Part shown: positions 8,062 through 16,946 of the stretch, one piece after another
How the letters are laid out: each line of letters begins with the position of its first letter
How positions within the stretch are numbered: position 1 is the first letter of the stretch
NCBI RefSeq assembly: GCF_900172345.1
Contig: NZ_FWFY01000004.1
Span: 124,001 to 188,000 of the forward strand
Reading direction: 5' to 3'
DNA from: Limimaricola soesokkakensis
GTDB lineage: Bacteria; Pseudomonadota; Alphaproteobacteria; Rhodobacterales; Rhodobacteraceae
DNA length: 64,000 nt
Position numbers and translations under genes: made by a program
Notes under the pieces: model-generated
Databases searched by the model: none
The model's input: the letters and a program-made list of their open reading frames with translations, nothing else
Told to the model about the DNA's origin: nothing

Positions 8062-8435
8062 GCCTGAAGAACCCTATCCACCATGTGAGCTGCCATTGCG
8101 GCGCGGTCGAGCTAAGAGTGCATCTCAAGCACGGGCTGTCCGGCGCGCATCGCTGCGATTGTTCCTATTGCCGTCGCCGCGGCTACATCGCCGGGCCGGT
8201 TGATCTCGATCAGCTGGAGCTATTGCGGGGTGCGGAGGCGCTGACGCTCTACCAGTGGAACACGATGACCGCGAAGCACTGGTTCTGCCGCATCTGCGGC
8301 ATCCATACGCATCACCAGCGCCGCTCGAACCCGAACGAATACAGCGTCAACATGGGCGCGATCGCGGGGCTGAACCCCCGCGACCTTGGCGAGATCCCGT
8401 GGTCGGACGGCGTCAACCACGCCGCCGACCGCTAA
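8058..8435 (+). CDS. GFA (glutathione-dependent formaldehyde-activating enzyme/CENP-V) family protein
   Basis: 125 residues, translationally coupled to the rhomboid gene by ATGA. Zinc-binding cysteines appear as SCHCGAVEL, CDCSYCRRRG and CRICGIHTHH, the three-part Cys pattern of the GFA beta-tent fold. Members include a putative formaldehyde-activating enzyme but most are of unknown function. The link to rhomboid proteolysis is positional only. Confidence 0.88.
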   Translation: MSLKNPIHHVSCHCGAVELRVHLKHGLSGAHRCDCSYCRRRGYIAGPVDLDQLELLRGAEALTLYQWNTMTAKHWFCRICGIHTHHQRRSNPNEYSVNMGAIAGLNPRDLGEIPWSDGVNHAADR

Positions 8436-8439
8436 AGCC

Positions 8440-9234
8440 TCAGGCCTCGCGGGCGCGGACCAGCTTGGCAAACTTCTCGAAGATGTCCGCATTGGCAGCG
8501 ACCACGTCGCCATGCTCGAGCGGGTCATGACCGTCACGGATCGCACCGACGAAGCCGCCGGCTTCGGTGACGATGATCATGCCCGCCGCGATGTCCCAGA
8601 TTTTCAGCTCGCGCTCCCAGTAGCCCTCGGTGCGGCCCGCCGCCACATAGGCCATGTTGAGCGCGGCCGAGCCGTATTGCCGCACACCCGAGACCTCGGG
8701 CGCGATCCGCGCGAGATCCTGGATCATCGCCGGCAGGGTGCGGCGGCCGGCGCAAGGCACGCCGGTCGAGAAGATCGATTCGACCAGACGATGGCGCGCC
8801 GAAACCCGCAGCCGGCTCTCGTTGAGCCAGGCGCCCTCGCCCTTCTCGGCGTGGAACATCTCGTCCTTGACGGGATCGTAGATCACGCCCGAGACGATCT
8901 TGCCCTTGTGCTCGAGCGCGATCGAGATCGCCCAGTGCGGCATGCCGTGCAGATAGTTCGTCGTGCCGTCGAGCGGATCGACGATCCAGCGCCGCGTCGG
9001 GTCCTCGCCCTCCACGGGGCCGCCCTCTTCGCCCAGGAAACCATAGGAGGGCCGCGCCTCCATCAGCGCCTCGCGGATGGTCTGCTCGGCCTGCCGGTCG
9101 GCGCGGGTGACGAAGTCGCCGGGCCCCTTGGTCGAGACCTGCAGCTGCTCGACCTCGGCAAAGTCCTTGAGCAGCGCCCGACCGGCGCGGCGGGCGGTCT
9201 TCATCATCACGTTGAGATTGGCGGAACGGGCCAT
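8440..9234 (-). CDS. suhB: inositol monophosphatase family protein (SuhB-like)
   Basis: 264 residues with the full metal-binding set of Mg-dependent lithium-sensitive phosphatases: E70 in FLGEEGG, D86-P-L-D89-GTTN, and D214 in KIWDIAAG. The family dephosphorylates inositol-1-phosphate; E. coli SuhB also takes part in rRNA antitermination with NusA. GNAT-like or other enzymes are not alternatives given these motifs. The start gives MARSANLNVMMKTARRAGR, a typical N-terminus. It ends 4 bp beyond the convergent GFA gene. Confidence 0.92.
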   Translation of the reverse strand: MARSANLNVMMKTARRAGRALLKDFAEVEQLQVSTKGPGDFVTRADRQAEQTIREALMEARPSYGFLGEEGGPVEGEDPTRRWIVDPLDGTTNYLHGMPHWAISIALEHKGKIVSGVIYDPVKDEMFHAEKGEGAWLNESRLRVSARHRLVESIFSTGVPCAGRRTLPAMIQDLARIAPEVSGVRQYGSAALNMAYVAAGRTEGYWERELKIWDIAAGMIIVTEAGGFVGAIRDGHDPLEHGDVVAANADIFEKFAKLVRAREA

Positions 9235-9341
9235 CGGGGCCTCCTCGGGCTATGGGCTGTCAGGCCCTTCGGGGCCCTGAGATGTACGGATCACGGGGCC
9301 ATAGCCGCTCGCGCTCCGCCGGGCAAGAGGCCCAAGGGGGC

Positions 9342-10247
9342 CTAGCCCCTTTGCAGCTTCACCGCCTCCTGCCGCGCCAGCCGCGTGAAATGCGCGATAT
9401 AGGGGCGCGAGGTGTCGTCGGAACGGGTCGCGGCATAGAGCCTGCGAGTCTTGCCCTGCGCGGTGAGCGGCCGCGTCACGTAGTCGGAGTTGCTGCGCAG
9501 CTGCCGCACCACCCAGTCGGGCAGCACCGAAACGCCGCGGTTCGAGGCCACCAGAAGCAGGATTACCGCCGTCAGCTCGACCTGGCGGATCGCCGCCGGT
9601 TCCACCTTCGCAGGGATCAGAAGCTCGGTGAACACGTCGAGCCGGGTCCGCTCCACCGGGTAGGTGATGAGCGTCTGGTCCGCGAAGTCCCCGGCCTCGA
9701 CGAAGGGTTTCTCGGCCAGCGGATTGGCGGACGAGGCAACGAAGACAGGCTCGTAATCGAAGAGCGGCGTGAAATCGGTCTCGGGCAGATCCTCGGGGTC
9801 CGAGGAGATCACCAGATCGACCATCTCGCGCCTGAGCGCCGGCAGCGCGTCGAAGGCGAGGCCGGGGCGGATGTCGACATCGACCTCGGGCCAGGCCTTG
9901 CGGAACTGCTCCAGCACTGGAAGCAGCCATTCGAAGCAGGCATGGCATTCGATCGCGATGTGCAGCCGCCCCGACTTGCCCGCGACCAGCCCGGCGAACT
10001 CGGCCTCCAGATCGGCGACGCGCGGCAGGATGTCCTCGGCGGCGGCCAGAAGCTTCATCCCTGCGGCCGAGAGCTTCAGCGGCTTGGAGCGGCGCACGAA
10101 GAGCTCGACCCCGGCTTGGTCCTCGATTCCCTTGATCTGATGCGACAGCGCCGATTGTGTTATGTTCAGCAGATCGGCCGCCCGGGCCAGACCGCCGGTG
10201 TCGTGGATCGCCTTGATCGTGCGCAGGTGGCGGAACTCGATATGCAA
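9342..10247 (-). CDS. metR: MetR-like LysR family regulator, divergent from metF
   Basis: 301 residues. The start is taken as a TTG (complement of 10245-10247), because only this places the family N-terminus HIEFRHLRTIKAIHDTGG at residue 2; the frame extends further upstream but that part is shadow of metF. The helix-turn-helix reads ARAADLLNITQSALSHQIKG. Effector-domain segments IECHACFEWLLPVLEQFR, PALRREMVDLVISSD and TYPVERTRLDVF follow E. coli MetR closely. MetR uses homocysteine to activate methionine biosynthesis genes. The divergent metF and a near-consensus MetR box between them support this. Confidence 0.88.
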   Translation of the reverse strand: MHIEFRHLRTIKAIHDTGGLARAADLLNITQSALSHQIKGIEDQAGVELFVRRSKPLKLSAAGMKLLAAAEDILPRVADLEAEFAGLVAGKSGRLHIAIECHACFEWLLPVLEQFRKAWPEVDVDIRPGLAFDALPALRREMVDLVISSDPEDLPETDFTPLFDYEPVFVASSANPLAEKPFVEAGDFADQTLITYPVERTRLDVFTELLIPAKVEPAAIRQVELTAVILLLVASNRGVSVLPDWVVRQLRSNSDYVTRPLTAQGKTRRLYAATRSDDTSRPYIAHFTRLARQEAVKLQRG

Positions 10248-10275
10248 GTGAAACTCATCATCGTCGTGAGGGTTA

Positions 10276-10288
10276 TGAATTTGTCTCA
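10276..10288 (+). promoter_or_regulatory. putative MetR box
   Basis: TGAATTTGTCTCA differs from the MetR consensus TGAA-N5-TTCA by one base. It lies between the divergent metR and metF starts, inside a wider GTGAG-N14-CTCAC inverted repeat (10266-10289). The position fits control of both genes. It is inferred from sequence only. Confidence 0.5.
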
Positions 10289-10334
10289 CAGCCCCCCATC
10301 TGCGACAAGCTCCCCATCCCACAGGAGACCGTCC

Positions 10335-11201
10335 ATGACCCGCCCCGCCGTCAGTTTCGAATTCTTTCCGCCGAAGAACATCGAAGGCTCGTTCCGTCTT
10401 TGGGACACGGTGCAGGCACTGGCGCCGATGGGACCGGAGTTCGTCTCCGTGACCTATGGCGCCGGCGGCACGACCCGCAAGCTGACCCACGAGGCGGTGG
10501 ACGCGATCCACAAGAAGACCGATCTACGCGTCGCGGCGCACCTGACCTGCGTCGACGCCACCCGCGCCGAGACGATGGAGATCGTCGACGGCTACGCCAA
10601 GGCCGGGGTCGAGGAGATCGTGGCGCTTAGGGGCGATCCGCCAAAGGGCACCGGCGGTTTCCGACCCCATGCCGAGGGCTTCTCGGGCTCGGTCGAGCTG
10701 ATCGAGGCGCTGGCCGCGCGCGGCAATTTCCGGATCCGCGTCGGCGCCTATCCCGAGCCGCATCCCGATGCCGCGCATGAGCTGGCCGATGTCGAGCACC
10801 TGAAGCGCAAGTTCGATGCCGGCGCGCACAGCGCGATCACCCAGTTCTTCTTCGAAGCGGACACCTTCTTCCGATTTCGCGATGCCTGCGCGAAGGCCGG
10901 GATCGAGGGGCCGATCATCCCCGGCATCCTGCCGATCGAGAACTGGAACGGCGCGCGGAAATTCGCGGCGATGTGTGGCACCTCGATCCCGCAGGTCGTG
11001 GCCGACGGCTTCGAGCATGCCAAGGATCAGGCCGAGGCCGACCTGCTGGCCACCGCGCTGGCCACGGAGCTGTGCGACAAGCTGATCGCGGGCGGGGTTG
11101 AGCATCTGCATTTCTACACGCTCAACAAGCCGGACCTTACCCGCGACGTCTGCCATGCGCTGGGCATCGCGCCCAAGGCGACGCTGAGCGAGGTGGCCTG
11201 A
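10335..11201 (+). CDS. metF: methylenetetrahydrofolate reductase
   Basis: 288 residues from ATG 10335, preceded by AGGAG. Signature stretches include SFEFFPPKN (catalytic-region Glu), VSVTYGAGGTTR, LTCVDATRAE, EEIVALRGDPP and HFYTLNKP near the C-terminus, as in E. coli MetF (296 aa). It reduces 5,10-methylene-THF to 5-methyl-THF with FAD, providing the methyl group for methionine. Divergent metR implies homocysteine-responsive control. Confidence 0.96.
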   Translation: MTRPAVSFEFFPPKNIEGSFRLWDTVQALAPMGPEFVSVTYGAGGTTRKLTHEAVDAIHKKTDLRVAAHLTCVDATRAETMEIVDGYAKAGVEEIVALRGDPPKGTGGFRPHAEGFSGSVELIEALAARGNFRIRVGAYPEPHPDAAHELADVEHLKRKFDAGAHSAITQFFFEADTFFRFRDACAKAGIEGPIIPGILPIENWNGARKFAAMCGTSIPQVVADGFEHAKDQAEADLLATALATELCDKLIAGGVEHLHFYTLNKPDLTRDVCHALGIAPKATLSEVA

Positions 11202-11206
11202 GCCGC

Positions 11207-11307
11207 GAGGGGGCTTCGCCCCCGGGCCTTCGGCCCTCCCCCGGCGTATTTGGAGAAAGATGAACAAGGGGAGCGCGCTGTCCTCGTTCATCTTTCCAAA
11301 AATACGC
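11207..11307. repeat. intergenic stem-loop repeat with an inverted partial copy
   Basis: A G/C-rich hairpin unit (11207-11243) is followed by GCGTATTTGGAGAAAGATGAAC-type sequence (11244-11265). After a 20-nt spacer the same 22-nt tail occurs inverted (11286-11307, GTTCATCTTTCC then AAAAATACGC). Related units lie at 44511-44560 and 57064-57123. This is a dispersed Rhodobacterales-type intergenic element; here it sits between two plus-strand genes and may form a large hairpin ending metF transcription. Confidence 0.75.
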
Positions 11308-11344
11308 ACTACCCGGCCCCGGCCCCGGCGCTACCCTCGGGATT

Positions 11345-12373
11345 ATGGCCGATCTTCTGACCTTCACCGACCGGGGTATCTACTGCGAAGCGGGCGATTT
11401 CTACATCGACCCGTGGCGCCCCGTGGACCGCGCGCTCGTCACCCACGGGCATGCCGACCACGCCCATGAGGGCATGGCCCGCTACCTCGCGACCGACATC
11501 GCCGCGCCGGTAATGCGCCACCGGCTCGGCGAGATCTCCCTCGACACGATCCGCTATGGCGAAACGCGGCGCATCGGCGACGTCACGGTCTCCTTCCACC
11601 CGGCCGGGCACGTGCCTGGCTCCGCGCAGATCCGGGTCGAGCGAAAGGGCGAGGTCTGGGTCGCCTCGGGCGACTACAAGACCATCGATGACGGGCTTTC
11701 GACACCCTTCGAGCCGGTGCATTGCGATGCCTTCATCACCGAATCCACCTTCGGCCTGCCTGTGTTCAAATGGACCCCGCAGGCGGAGCTGGCGCATGAT
11801 CTCAATGCTTGGTGGGCGGCCAATGCCGCGGAGGGACGGTTCTCGCTGATCGGGGCCTATGCGCTGGGCAAGGCACAGCGGATCCTGACGCTTGCCGATA
11901 CCTCGATCGGCCCGATCCTCACCCATGGCGCGGTCGAAAACACCAACGAGGTGCTGCGCGCGCAGGGCATCGCGCTCCCCGACACGATCCGCGTGACGCC
12001 CGATCTCGACCTCAAGGCGCATGCGGGCGCGCTGGTCGTGGCGACGCCCTCGGGTCTCGGCGGGCCCTGGGCGCGGCGGTTCAACCTCGCGGGCAACCCC
12101 GCCTCCACCGCCTTCGCCTCCGGCTGGATGGCGCTTCGGGGCGTGCGCCGCAGGCGCGCCGCCGATCGCGGCTTCATCATGTCCGATCACGCCGACTGGC
12201 CCGGCCTCAACGCCGCGATCCGCGAAACCGGGGCGCGGAAGGTCTTCGTCACCCATGGCTATACCTCGATCTTCCGACGCTGGCTGGAGAGCGAGGGCTT
12301 CGAGGCCCATGTCGTCTCGACCGAGTATGCGGGCGAGAACGTCGACGCCGACGACGAGGGAGAGGCCGCGTGA
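11345..12373 (+). CDS. ligase-associated DNA exonuclease (metallo-beta-lactamase/beta-CASP fold)
   Basis: 342 residues. The metal site THGHADH gives H34, H36, D38 and H39; further motifs are FHPAGHVPGSAQIRV, ASGDYKT, ESTFGLPVFKW and, near the end, MSDHADWPGL and FVTHGY. This is the pattern of the bacterial beta-CASP-like nuclease encoded next to ATP-dependent ligases and often mis-annotated as an mRNA 3'-end processing factor. The following ligase gene starts within its stop (GTGA), so the two are coupled and presumably act in one DNA-end processing step. Confidence 0.9.
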   Translation: MADLLTFTDRGIYCEAGDFYIDPWRPVDRALVTHGHADHAHEGMARYLATDIAAPVMRHRLGEISLDTIRYGETRRIGDVTVSFHPAGHVPGSAQIRVERKGEVWVASGDYKTIDDGLSTPFEPVHCDAFITESTFGLPVFKWTPQAELAHDLNAWWAANAAEGRFSLIGAYALGKAQRILTLADTSIGPILTHGAVENTNEVLRAQGIALPDTIRVTPDLDLKAHAGALVVATPSGLGGPWARRFNLAGNPASTAFASGWMALRGVRRRRAADRGFIMSDHADWPGLNAAIRETGARKVFVTHGYTSIFRRWLESEGFEAHVVSTEYAGENVDADDEGEAA

Positions 12374-13974
12374 AGCGCTTTGCCGAACTGTTCCGCGCCG
12401 TCGACCAGACCACCCGCACCACCAAGAAGGTCGCGGCGATGACTGCCTATTTCCGCGAGGCGCCCGACGCCGACAAGCTGTGGACCATCGCGCTGTTTTC
12501 GGGACGCAGGCCGCGCCGGACCATCACCGCGACCGTGCTGCGCGAATGGGCCGCCGAACGGGCGGGCATTCCGCTGTGGCTGTTCGAAGAGGCCTATCCG
12601 ATCGTCGGCGATCTGGCCGAAACCATCTCCCTCGTCCTGCCGCCCGCCGAGGCCGAAGAGGATCGCCCGCTCAGCCATTGGATCGATGAGATCCGCAAGC
12701 TGTCGAAGCAGGACGATGCCGCGCGCAAGGCCGGCATCCTCGCGGCGTGGGACCGGCTTGGCCCGACCGAGCGGCTCCTGTTCACCAAGCTGCTGACGGG
12801 CAGCTTCCGCGTCGGGGTCAGCCAGAAGCTGATGACGCGCGCGCTGGCGCAGGCCACCGACATCGACGAGGCCGAGCTGACGCACCGTCTGATGGGGTCA
12901 TGGACGCCCGACGACATCACCTGGCACAGCCTCGTCCATGCGCCGGACCCGACAGCGAGCCTGTCGCGCCCCTACCCCTTCTACCTCGCCTACCAGCTCG
13001 ACGACCCGGAGGCGCTGGGCGACCCCGCCCAATGGATGGCCGAGCGCAAATGGGACGGCATCCGTGGCCAGCTGATCCTGCGCGGCGGCGATCACCATCT
13101 GTGGTCGCGCGGCGAGGAGCTGATGACCGACCGGTTTCCCGAACTCGCGCGGATGAAGGATTTCCTGCCAATGGGCACGGTGATCGATGGCGAGGTGCTG
13201 GCATGGGGCGAGGAAGTTCCGCTCTCCTTCAATGCGCTGCAAAAGCGCATCGGCCGCAAGACGGTGCCCAAGAAGCTTCTGACCGAAGCGCCGGTGATCC
13301 TCATGGGCTACGACCTGCTGGAGCAGGATGGCGAGGACATCCGCGCTCTGCCCTTCGCCGAGCGCCGCGCCCGGCTCGACGCGCTGGGGGCGGATCTGCC
13401 GCCCGAGGCACCGTTCCGCCTGTCGCCGCTGGTCCCGGTCGAAAGCCTCGACCAGCTCGCCGAGGAACGCGCCAAGTCGCGCGAGTTGATGGCCGAGGGG
13501 CTGATGCTCAAGCGCGCCGACAGCCCATATCTTTCAGGTCGAAAGAAGGGCGACTGGTGGAAATGGAAGGTCGATCCGCTCACCGTCGACGCGGTGATGG
13601 TCTATGCGCAGGCCGGCTCCGGGCGGCGCGCCAACATGTTCACCGACTTCACCTTCGCGGTGAAGGACGGCAATGGGCTGGTCCCGTTTACCAAGGCCTA
13701 TAGCGGGCTCACCGATGCCGAGTTCCGCAAGATCACCGCATGGGTGCGCAAGAACACGCTGGAGCGCTATGGCCCGGTGCGTCACGTGAAACCCGAGCAC
13801 GTCTTCGAGATCGGCTTCGAGGGCATTCAGCCCAGCCCGCGCCACAAGTCCGGCGTGAGCCTGCGCTTTCCGCGCATGCTGCGCTGGCGCCATGACAAGC
13901 CGCTCGACGAGATCAACACGCTGGCCGATCTCAAGGACATGCTCACAGCCTATGGAGGGGATAGCACCGCATGA
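12370..13974 (+). CDS. ATP-dependent DNA ligase
   Basis: 534 residues with a GTG start overlapping the exonuclease stop. An N-terminal helical DNA-binding domain (1-200) is followed by the nucleotidyltransferase core with AMP-accepting lysine K227 in ERKWDGIR, IDGEVLAW (motif III), LMLKRADSPY (motif IV) and WWKWKVDP (motif V), then an OB fold. It seals DNA nicks using ATP and is additional to the NAD-dependent LigA. In other bacteria this pair is accompanied by an Lhr-type helicase and a phosphoesterase; neither is directly here. Assignment is certain, the repair pathway inferred. Confidence 0.95.
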   Translation: MKRFAELFRAVDQTTRTTKKVAAMTAYFREAPDADKLWTIALFSGRRPRRTITATVLREWAAERAGIPLWLFEEAYPIVGDLAETISLVLPPAEAEEDRPLSHWIDEIRKLSKQDDAARKAGILAAWDRLGPTERLLFTKLLTGSFRVGVSQKLMTRALAQATDIDEAELTHRLMGSWTPDDITWHSLVHAPDPTASLSRPYPFYLAYQLDDPEALGDPAQWMAERKWDGIRGQLILRGGDHHLWSRGEELMTDRFPELARMKDFLPMGTVIDGEVLAWGEEVPLSFNALQKRIGRKTVPKKLLTEAPVILMGYDLLEQDGEDIRALPFAERRARLDALGADLPPEAPFRLSPLVPVESLDQLAEERAKSRELMAEGLMLKRADSPYLSGRKKGDWWKWKVDPLTVDAVMVYAQAGSGRRANMFTDFTFAVKDGNGLVPFTKAYSGLTDAEFRKITAWVRKNTLERYGPVRHVKPEHVFEIGFEGIQPSPRHKSGVSLRFPRMLRWRHDKPLDEINTLADLKDMLTAYGGDSTA

Positions 13975-15050
13975 GACATGTGCTTGCCGTCATTGCCGGA
14001 ATCGCACTCGCGCTTCTATGCGTGGCGTCGCTGCTGCCGTTGGTGGAGACGGATACATGGTGGCTGCGCTATCTCGACTTTCCGCGCATGCAATTCGCGG
14101 TCGGGCTTGTCGTCCTGTGGGTGCTCATGGTGGCGTTGGGCGGTATCGGGCGTGGTGCTGCGCGCTGGCTGACCGTGCTGACCATCGTCGCTCTGGCCTA
14201 TCACGGCTGGCGGCTCTGGCCCTACCAGCCGCTCGCGGCCAAGATGGACCCCGGCCTGGTGTCCTGCATTCCCGAGGAGCGGCTGAGCGTGCTCGTCGCC
14301 AATGTCCAGCGGTCCAACCGGCAGGCCGAAGAGGTGATCGCGCTGGCGCGTGCGCAGGACCCGGACCTGTTCTTCGTGCTGGAAACCAACGAATGGTGGG
14401 ACGAGGCGCTGGCGCCGCTCGATGCCGACTACGCCCATCACGAACAGGATATCCCGTCTGACGCCACCTATTACGGCATGCACGTCTTTTCGCGGCACCC
14501 CTTCGCCAGCACCGAGATGAAGTTCCCCTTCGGAGCCGATACGCCGCTGTTCGACGGCACGCTCGAGCATCCCGCCGGTCAGGTCCGGGTCTTTGGCATC
14601 CACCCGCGCCCGCCGCATTATTTCCAGCCCTCGACCCTGCGCGATGCGACCATGCTGGAGGCGGCGATCGGAGCACGCGACGGAACCCTGCCGGCGCTGA
14701 TCGCGGGCGATTTCAACGCCGCCCCCTGGGAGCGCACGTCGCGGCGCGTGCTCAGGCTGGGGCAACTGATCGATCCGCGCGCGGGGCGCGGGCCTATGAT
14801 CAGCTTCGACGCAAACTCCTGGTGGATGAAGTGGCCGCTCGATCAGATCCTGTGGCAGCAGGGGTTGGCCATGGCCGATTTCACCGTGCTGCCCGGCATC
14901 GGCTCGGATCATTACCCGGTGCGGGCCGACCTGTGCTTCACCGTCAACACCGACCAGCGCTTCGTGCCGATCCACGAGGATGACGATGCCGAGGCGCAGG
15001 CCACGCTGGAAAAGGCCAGGAACATGCGCGATGCCGCCTTCGACGGCTGA
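13971..15050 (+). CDS. membrane-anchored endonuclease/exonuclease/phosphatase (EEP) family protein
   Basis: 359 residues; ATG overlaps the ligase stop (ATGA). Three N-terminal membrane helices (about 5-25, 42-60, 65-82) are followed by an EEP domain: LVANVQRSN, DPDLFFVLETNEWW (metal Glu), IHPRPP, LIAGDFNAAPWE (GDFN motif), and GIGSDHYPVRADL (SDH/P). This fold includes nucleases, phosphodiesterases and sphingomyelinases. The topology puts the catalytic domain probably on the periplasmic side, which fits poorly with intracellular DNA repair despite the shared operon. Role unknown. Confidence 0.88.
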   Translation: MRHVLAVIAGIALALLCVASLLPLVETDTWWLRYLDFPRMQFAVGLVVLWVLMVALGGIGRGAARWLTVLTIVALAYHGWRLWPYQPLAAKMDPGLVSCIPEERLSVLVANVQRSNRQAEEVIALARAQDPDLFFVLETNEWWDEALAPLDADYAHHEQDIPSDATYYGMHVFSRHPFASTEMKFPFGADTPLFDGTLEHPAGQVRVFGIHPRPPHYFQPSTLRDATMLEAAIGARDGTLPALIAGDFNAAPWERTSRRVLRLGQLIDPRAGRGPMISFDANSWWMKWPLDQILWQQGLAMADFTVLPGIGSDHYPVRADLCFTVNTDQRFVPIHEDDDAEAQATLEKARNMRDAAFDG

Positions 15051-15128
15051 GACCGCCATGACGGGTTGAGCCGTGCCGCCCCCGACCATATCTTTCGCCT
15101 CCGTGATACCAGAACAGAAGGCTCATCC

Positions 15129-16946
15129 ATGACCCAGACCCCCCGCTTCGACGCCGCGACCGAGACCGGGGGCCGCCCATTGGGCAACCTGCCGGAATGG
15201 GACCTGACCGACCTCTACCCGGCTCCGGATTCGGCCGAGATCAAGAACGATATCGACTGGCTCGAGAAGGCCTGCGCCGAGTTCGCTGGCGATTACGAGG
15301 GCAAGCTCGCCACGCTCGACGCACATGGTCTGCTGGAGGCGGTGCAGCGCTACGAGCGCATCGACATCGTGGCGGGCCGGATCATGTCCTATGCGGGGCT
15401 GCGCTACTACCAGCAGACCACCGACAGCGAACGGGCCAAGTTCATGTCGGACTGCCAGGACCGGATCACCGCCTATACCACGCCGCTGGTCTTCTACGGG
15501 CTGGAGTTCAACCGGCTCGACGAGGACCACCTCGAGACGCTGCTCGGCCAGAGCCAGGAGCTGAACCGCTACCGCCCGGTCTTCGAGCGGATGCGCGCGA
15601 TGAAGCCCTACCAGCTCTCCGACGAGCTGGAGAAATTCCTTCACGACCAGTCCAGCGTCGGTGCCGCCGCATGGAACAAGGTCTTCGACGAAACCATCGC
15701 CGGGTTGACCTTCACCGTGGATGGCGAGGAGCTCGGCATCGAGAGCACGCTGAACCTGCTGACCGAGCAGGACCGTGCCAAGCGCGAGGCCGCGACGCTG
15801 GAACTGGCGCGGGTGTTCAAGACCCAGATCCGCCTTTTCTCACGGATTCATAACACGCTGGCCAAGGAAAAGGAGATCGAGGATCGCTGGCGCGGCATGC
15901 CGACGCCGCAGACCGGACGTCACCTGTCGAACCACGTCGAGCCCGAGGTGGTCGAGGCGCTGCGCGATGCCGTCGTCGCCGCCTATCCGCGCCTGTCGCA
16001 TCGCTACTACGCGCTTAAGGCGAAGTGGCTCGGCCTCGACCGCATGCAGGTCTGGGACCGCAACGCACCCTTGCCGATGGAGACCGACCGGATCGTCGGC
16101 TGGGACGAGGCGCGCGCCATGGTCGAGGAGGCTTACGGCGATTTCGATCCGCGCATGGCCGAGCTGGCGAAACCGTTCTTCGACGAGGGCTGGACCGACG
16201 CGGCCGTGAAGCCGGGCAAGGCGCCGGGCGCCTTCGCGCATCCCACCGTCTCGACCGTGCACCCCTACGTGATGCTGAACTACCTCGGCAAACCGCGCGA
16301 CGTGATGACGCTGGCGCATGAGCTGGGCCACGGCGTGCACCAGCGCCTCGCCGCCGGTCAGGGCGAGCTTCTATCCTCCACCCCCCTGACGCTGGCCGAA
16401 ACGGCGAGCGTGTTCGGCGAAATGCTGACCTTCCGCAAGCTGCTCGCCAAGGCCAAGGACCAGAACGAGCGCAAGGTGCTGCTCGCCGGCAAGGTCGAGG
16501 ACATGATCAACACGGTCGTGCGCCAGATCGCCTTCTACGACTTCGAGTGCAAGCTGCACGCGGCCCGCGCGCAGGGCGAGCTGACCCCCGACGATATCGA
16601 CGCGCTGTGGATGAGCGTACAGGCCGAGAGCCTTGGACCCATCTTCGACTTCGCGCCGGGCTATGAAAGCTTCTGGGCCTATATCCCGCACTTCGTGCAT
16701 TCGCCCTTCTACGTCTATGCCTATGCCTTCGGCGACGGCCTCGTGAACGCGCTCTACGCGGTCTACGAAGAGGGCGGCGAGGACTTCCAGGAGAAGTATT
16801 TCGAGATGCTCAAGGCGGGCGGCTCGAAGCACCACAAGGAGCTTCTGGCCCCCTTCGGCCTCGACGCCTCGGACCCGGCCTTCTGGGACAAGGGCCTGTC
16901 GATGATCGAGGGCATGATCGACGAGCTGGAGAAGATGGAGGCGTGA
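15129..16946 (+). CDS. pepF: M3 family oligoendopeptidase F
   Basis: 605 residues from ATG 15129 (AGAAGG upstream); an upstream TTG-initiated extension is not homologous. The N-terminal LPEWDLTDLYPAPDSAEIKN is typical of PepF-type enzymes, and the zinc site H397-E398-x-x-H401 is in LAHELGHGVHQ with the downstream Glu in TLAETASVFGEML. It is a cytosolic metallopeptidase degrading short peptides. The next gene starts within its stop (GTGA). Confidence 0.94.
   Translation: MTQTPRFDAATETGGRPLGNLPEWDLTDLYPAPDSAEIKNDIDWLEKACAEFAGDYEGKLATLDAHGLLEAVQRYERIDIVAGRIMSYAGLRYYQQTTDSERAKFMSDCQDRITAYTTPLVFYGLEFNRLDEDHLETLLGQSQELNRYRPVFERMRAMKPYQLSDELEKFLHDQSSVGAAAWNKVFDETIAGLTFTVDGEELGIESTLNLLTEQDRAKREAATLELARVFKTQIRLFSRIHNTLAKEKEIEDRWRGMPTPQTGRHLSNHVEPEVVEALRDAVVAAYPRLSHRYYALKAKWLGLDRMQVWDRNAPLPMETDRIVGWDEARAMVEEAYGDFDPRMAELAKPFFDEGWTDAAVKPGKAPGAFAHPTVSTVHPYVMLNYLGKPRDVMTLAHELGHGVHQRLAAGQGELLSSTPLTLAETASVFGEMLTFRKLLAKAKDQNERKVLLAGKVEDMINTVVRQIAFYDFECKLHAARAQGELTPDDIDALWMSVQAESLGPIFDFAPGYESFWAYIPHFVHSPFYVYAYAFGDGLVNALYAVYEEGGEDFQEKYFEMLKAGGSKHHKELLAPFGLDASDPAFWDKGLSMIEGMIDELEKMEA

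Noticed and set aside
10248-10334. Possible SAM riboswitch before metF
   Set aside because: The gap is only 87 bp, shows no SAM-I or SAM-II helices, and is explained by a MetR site.
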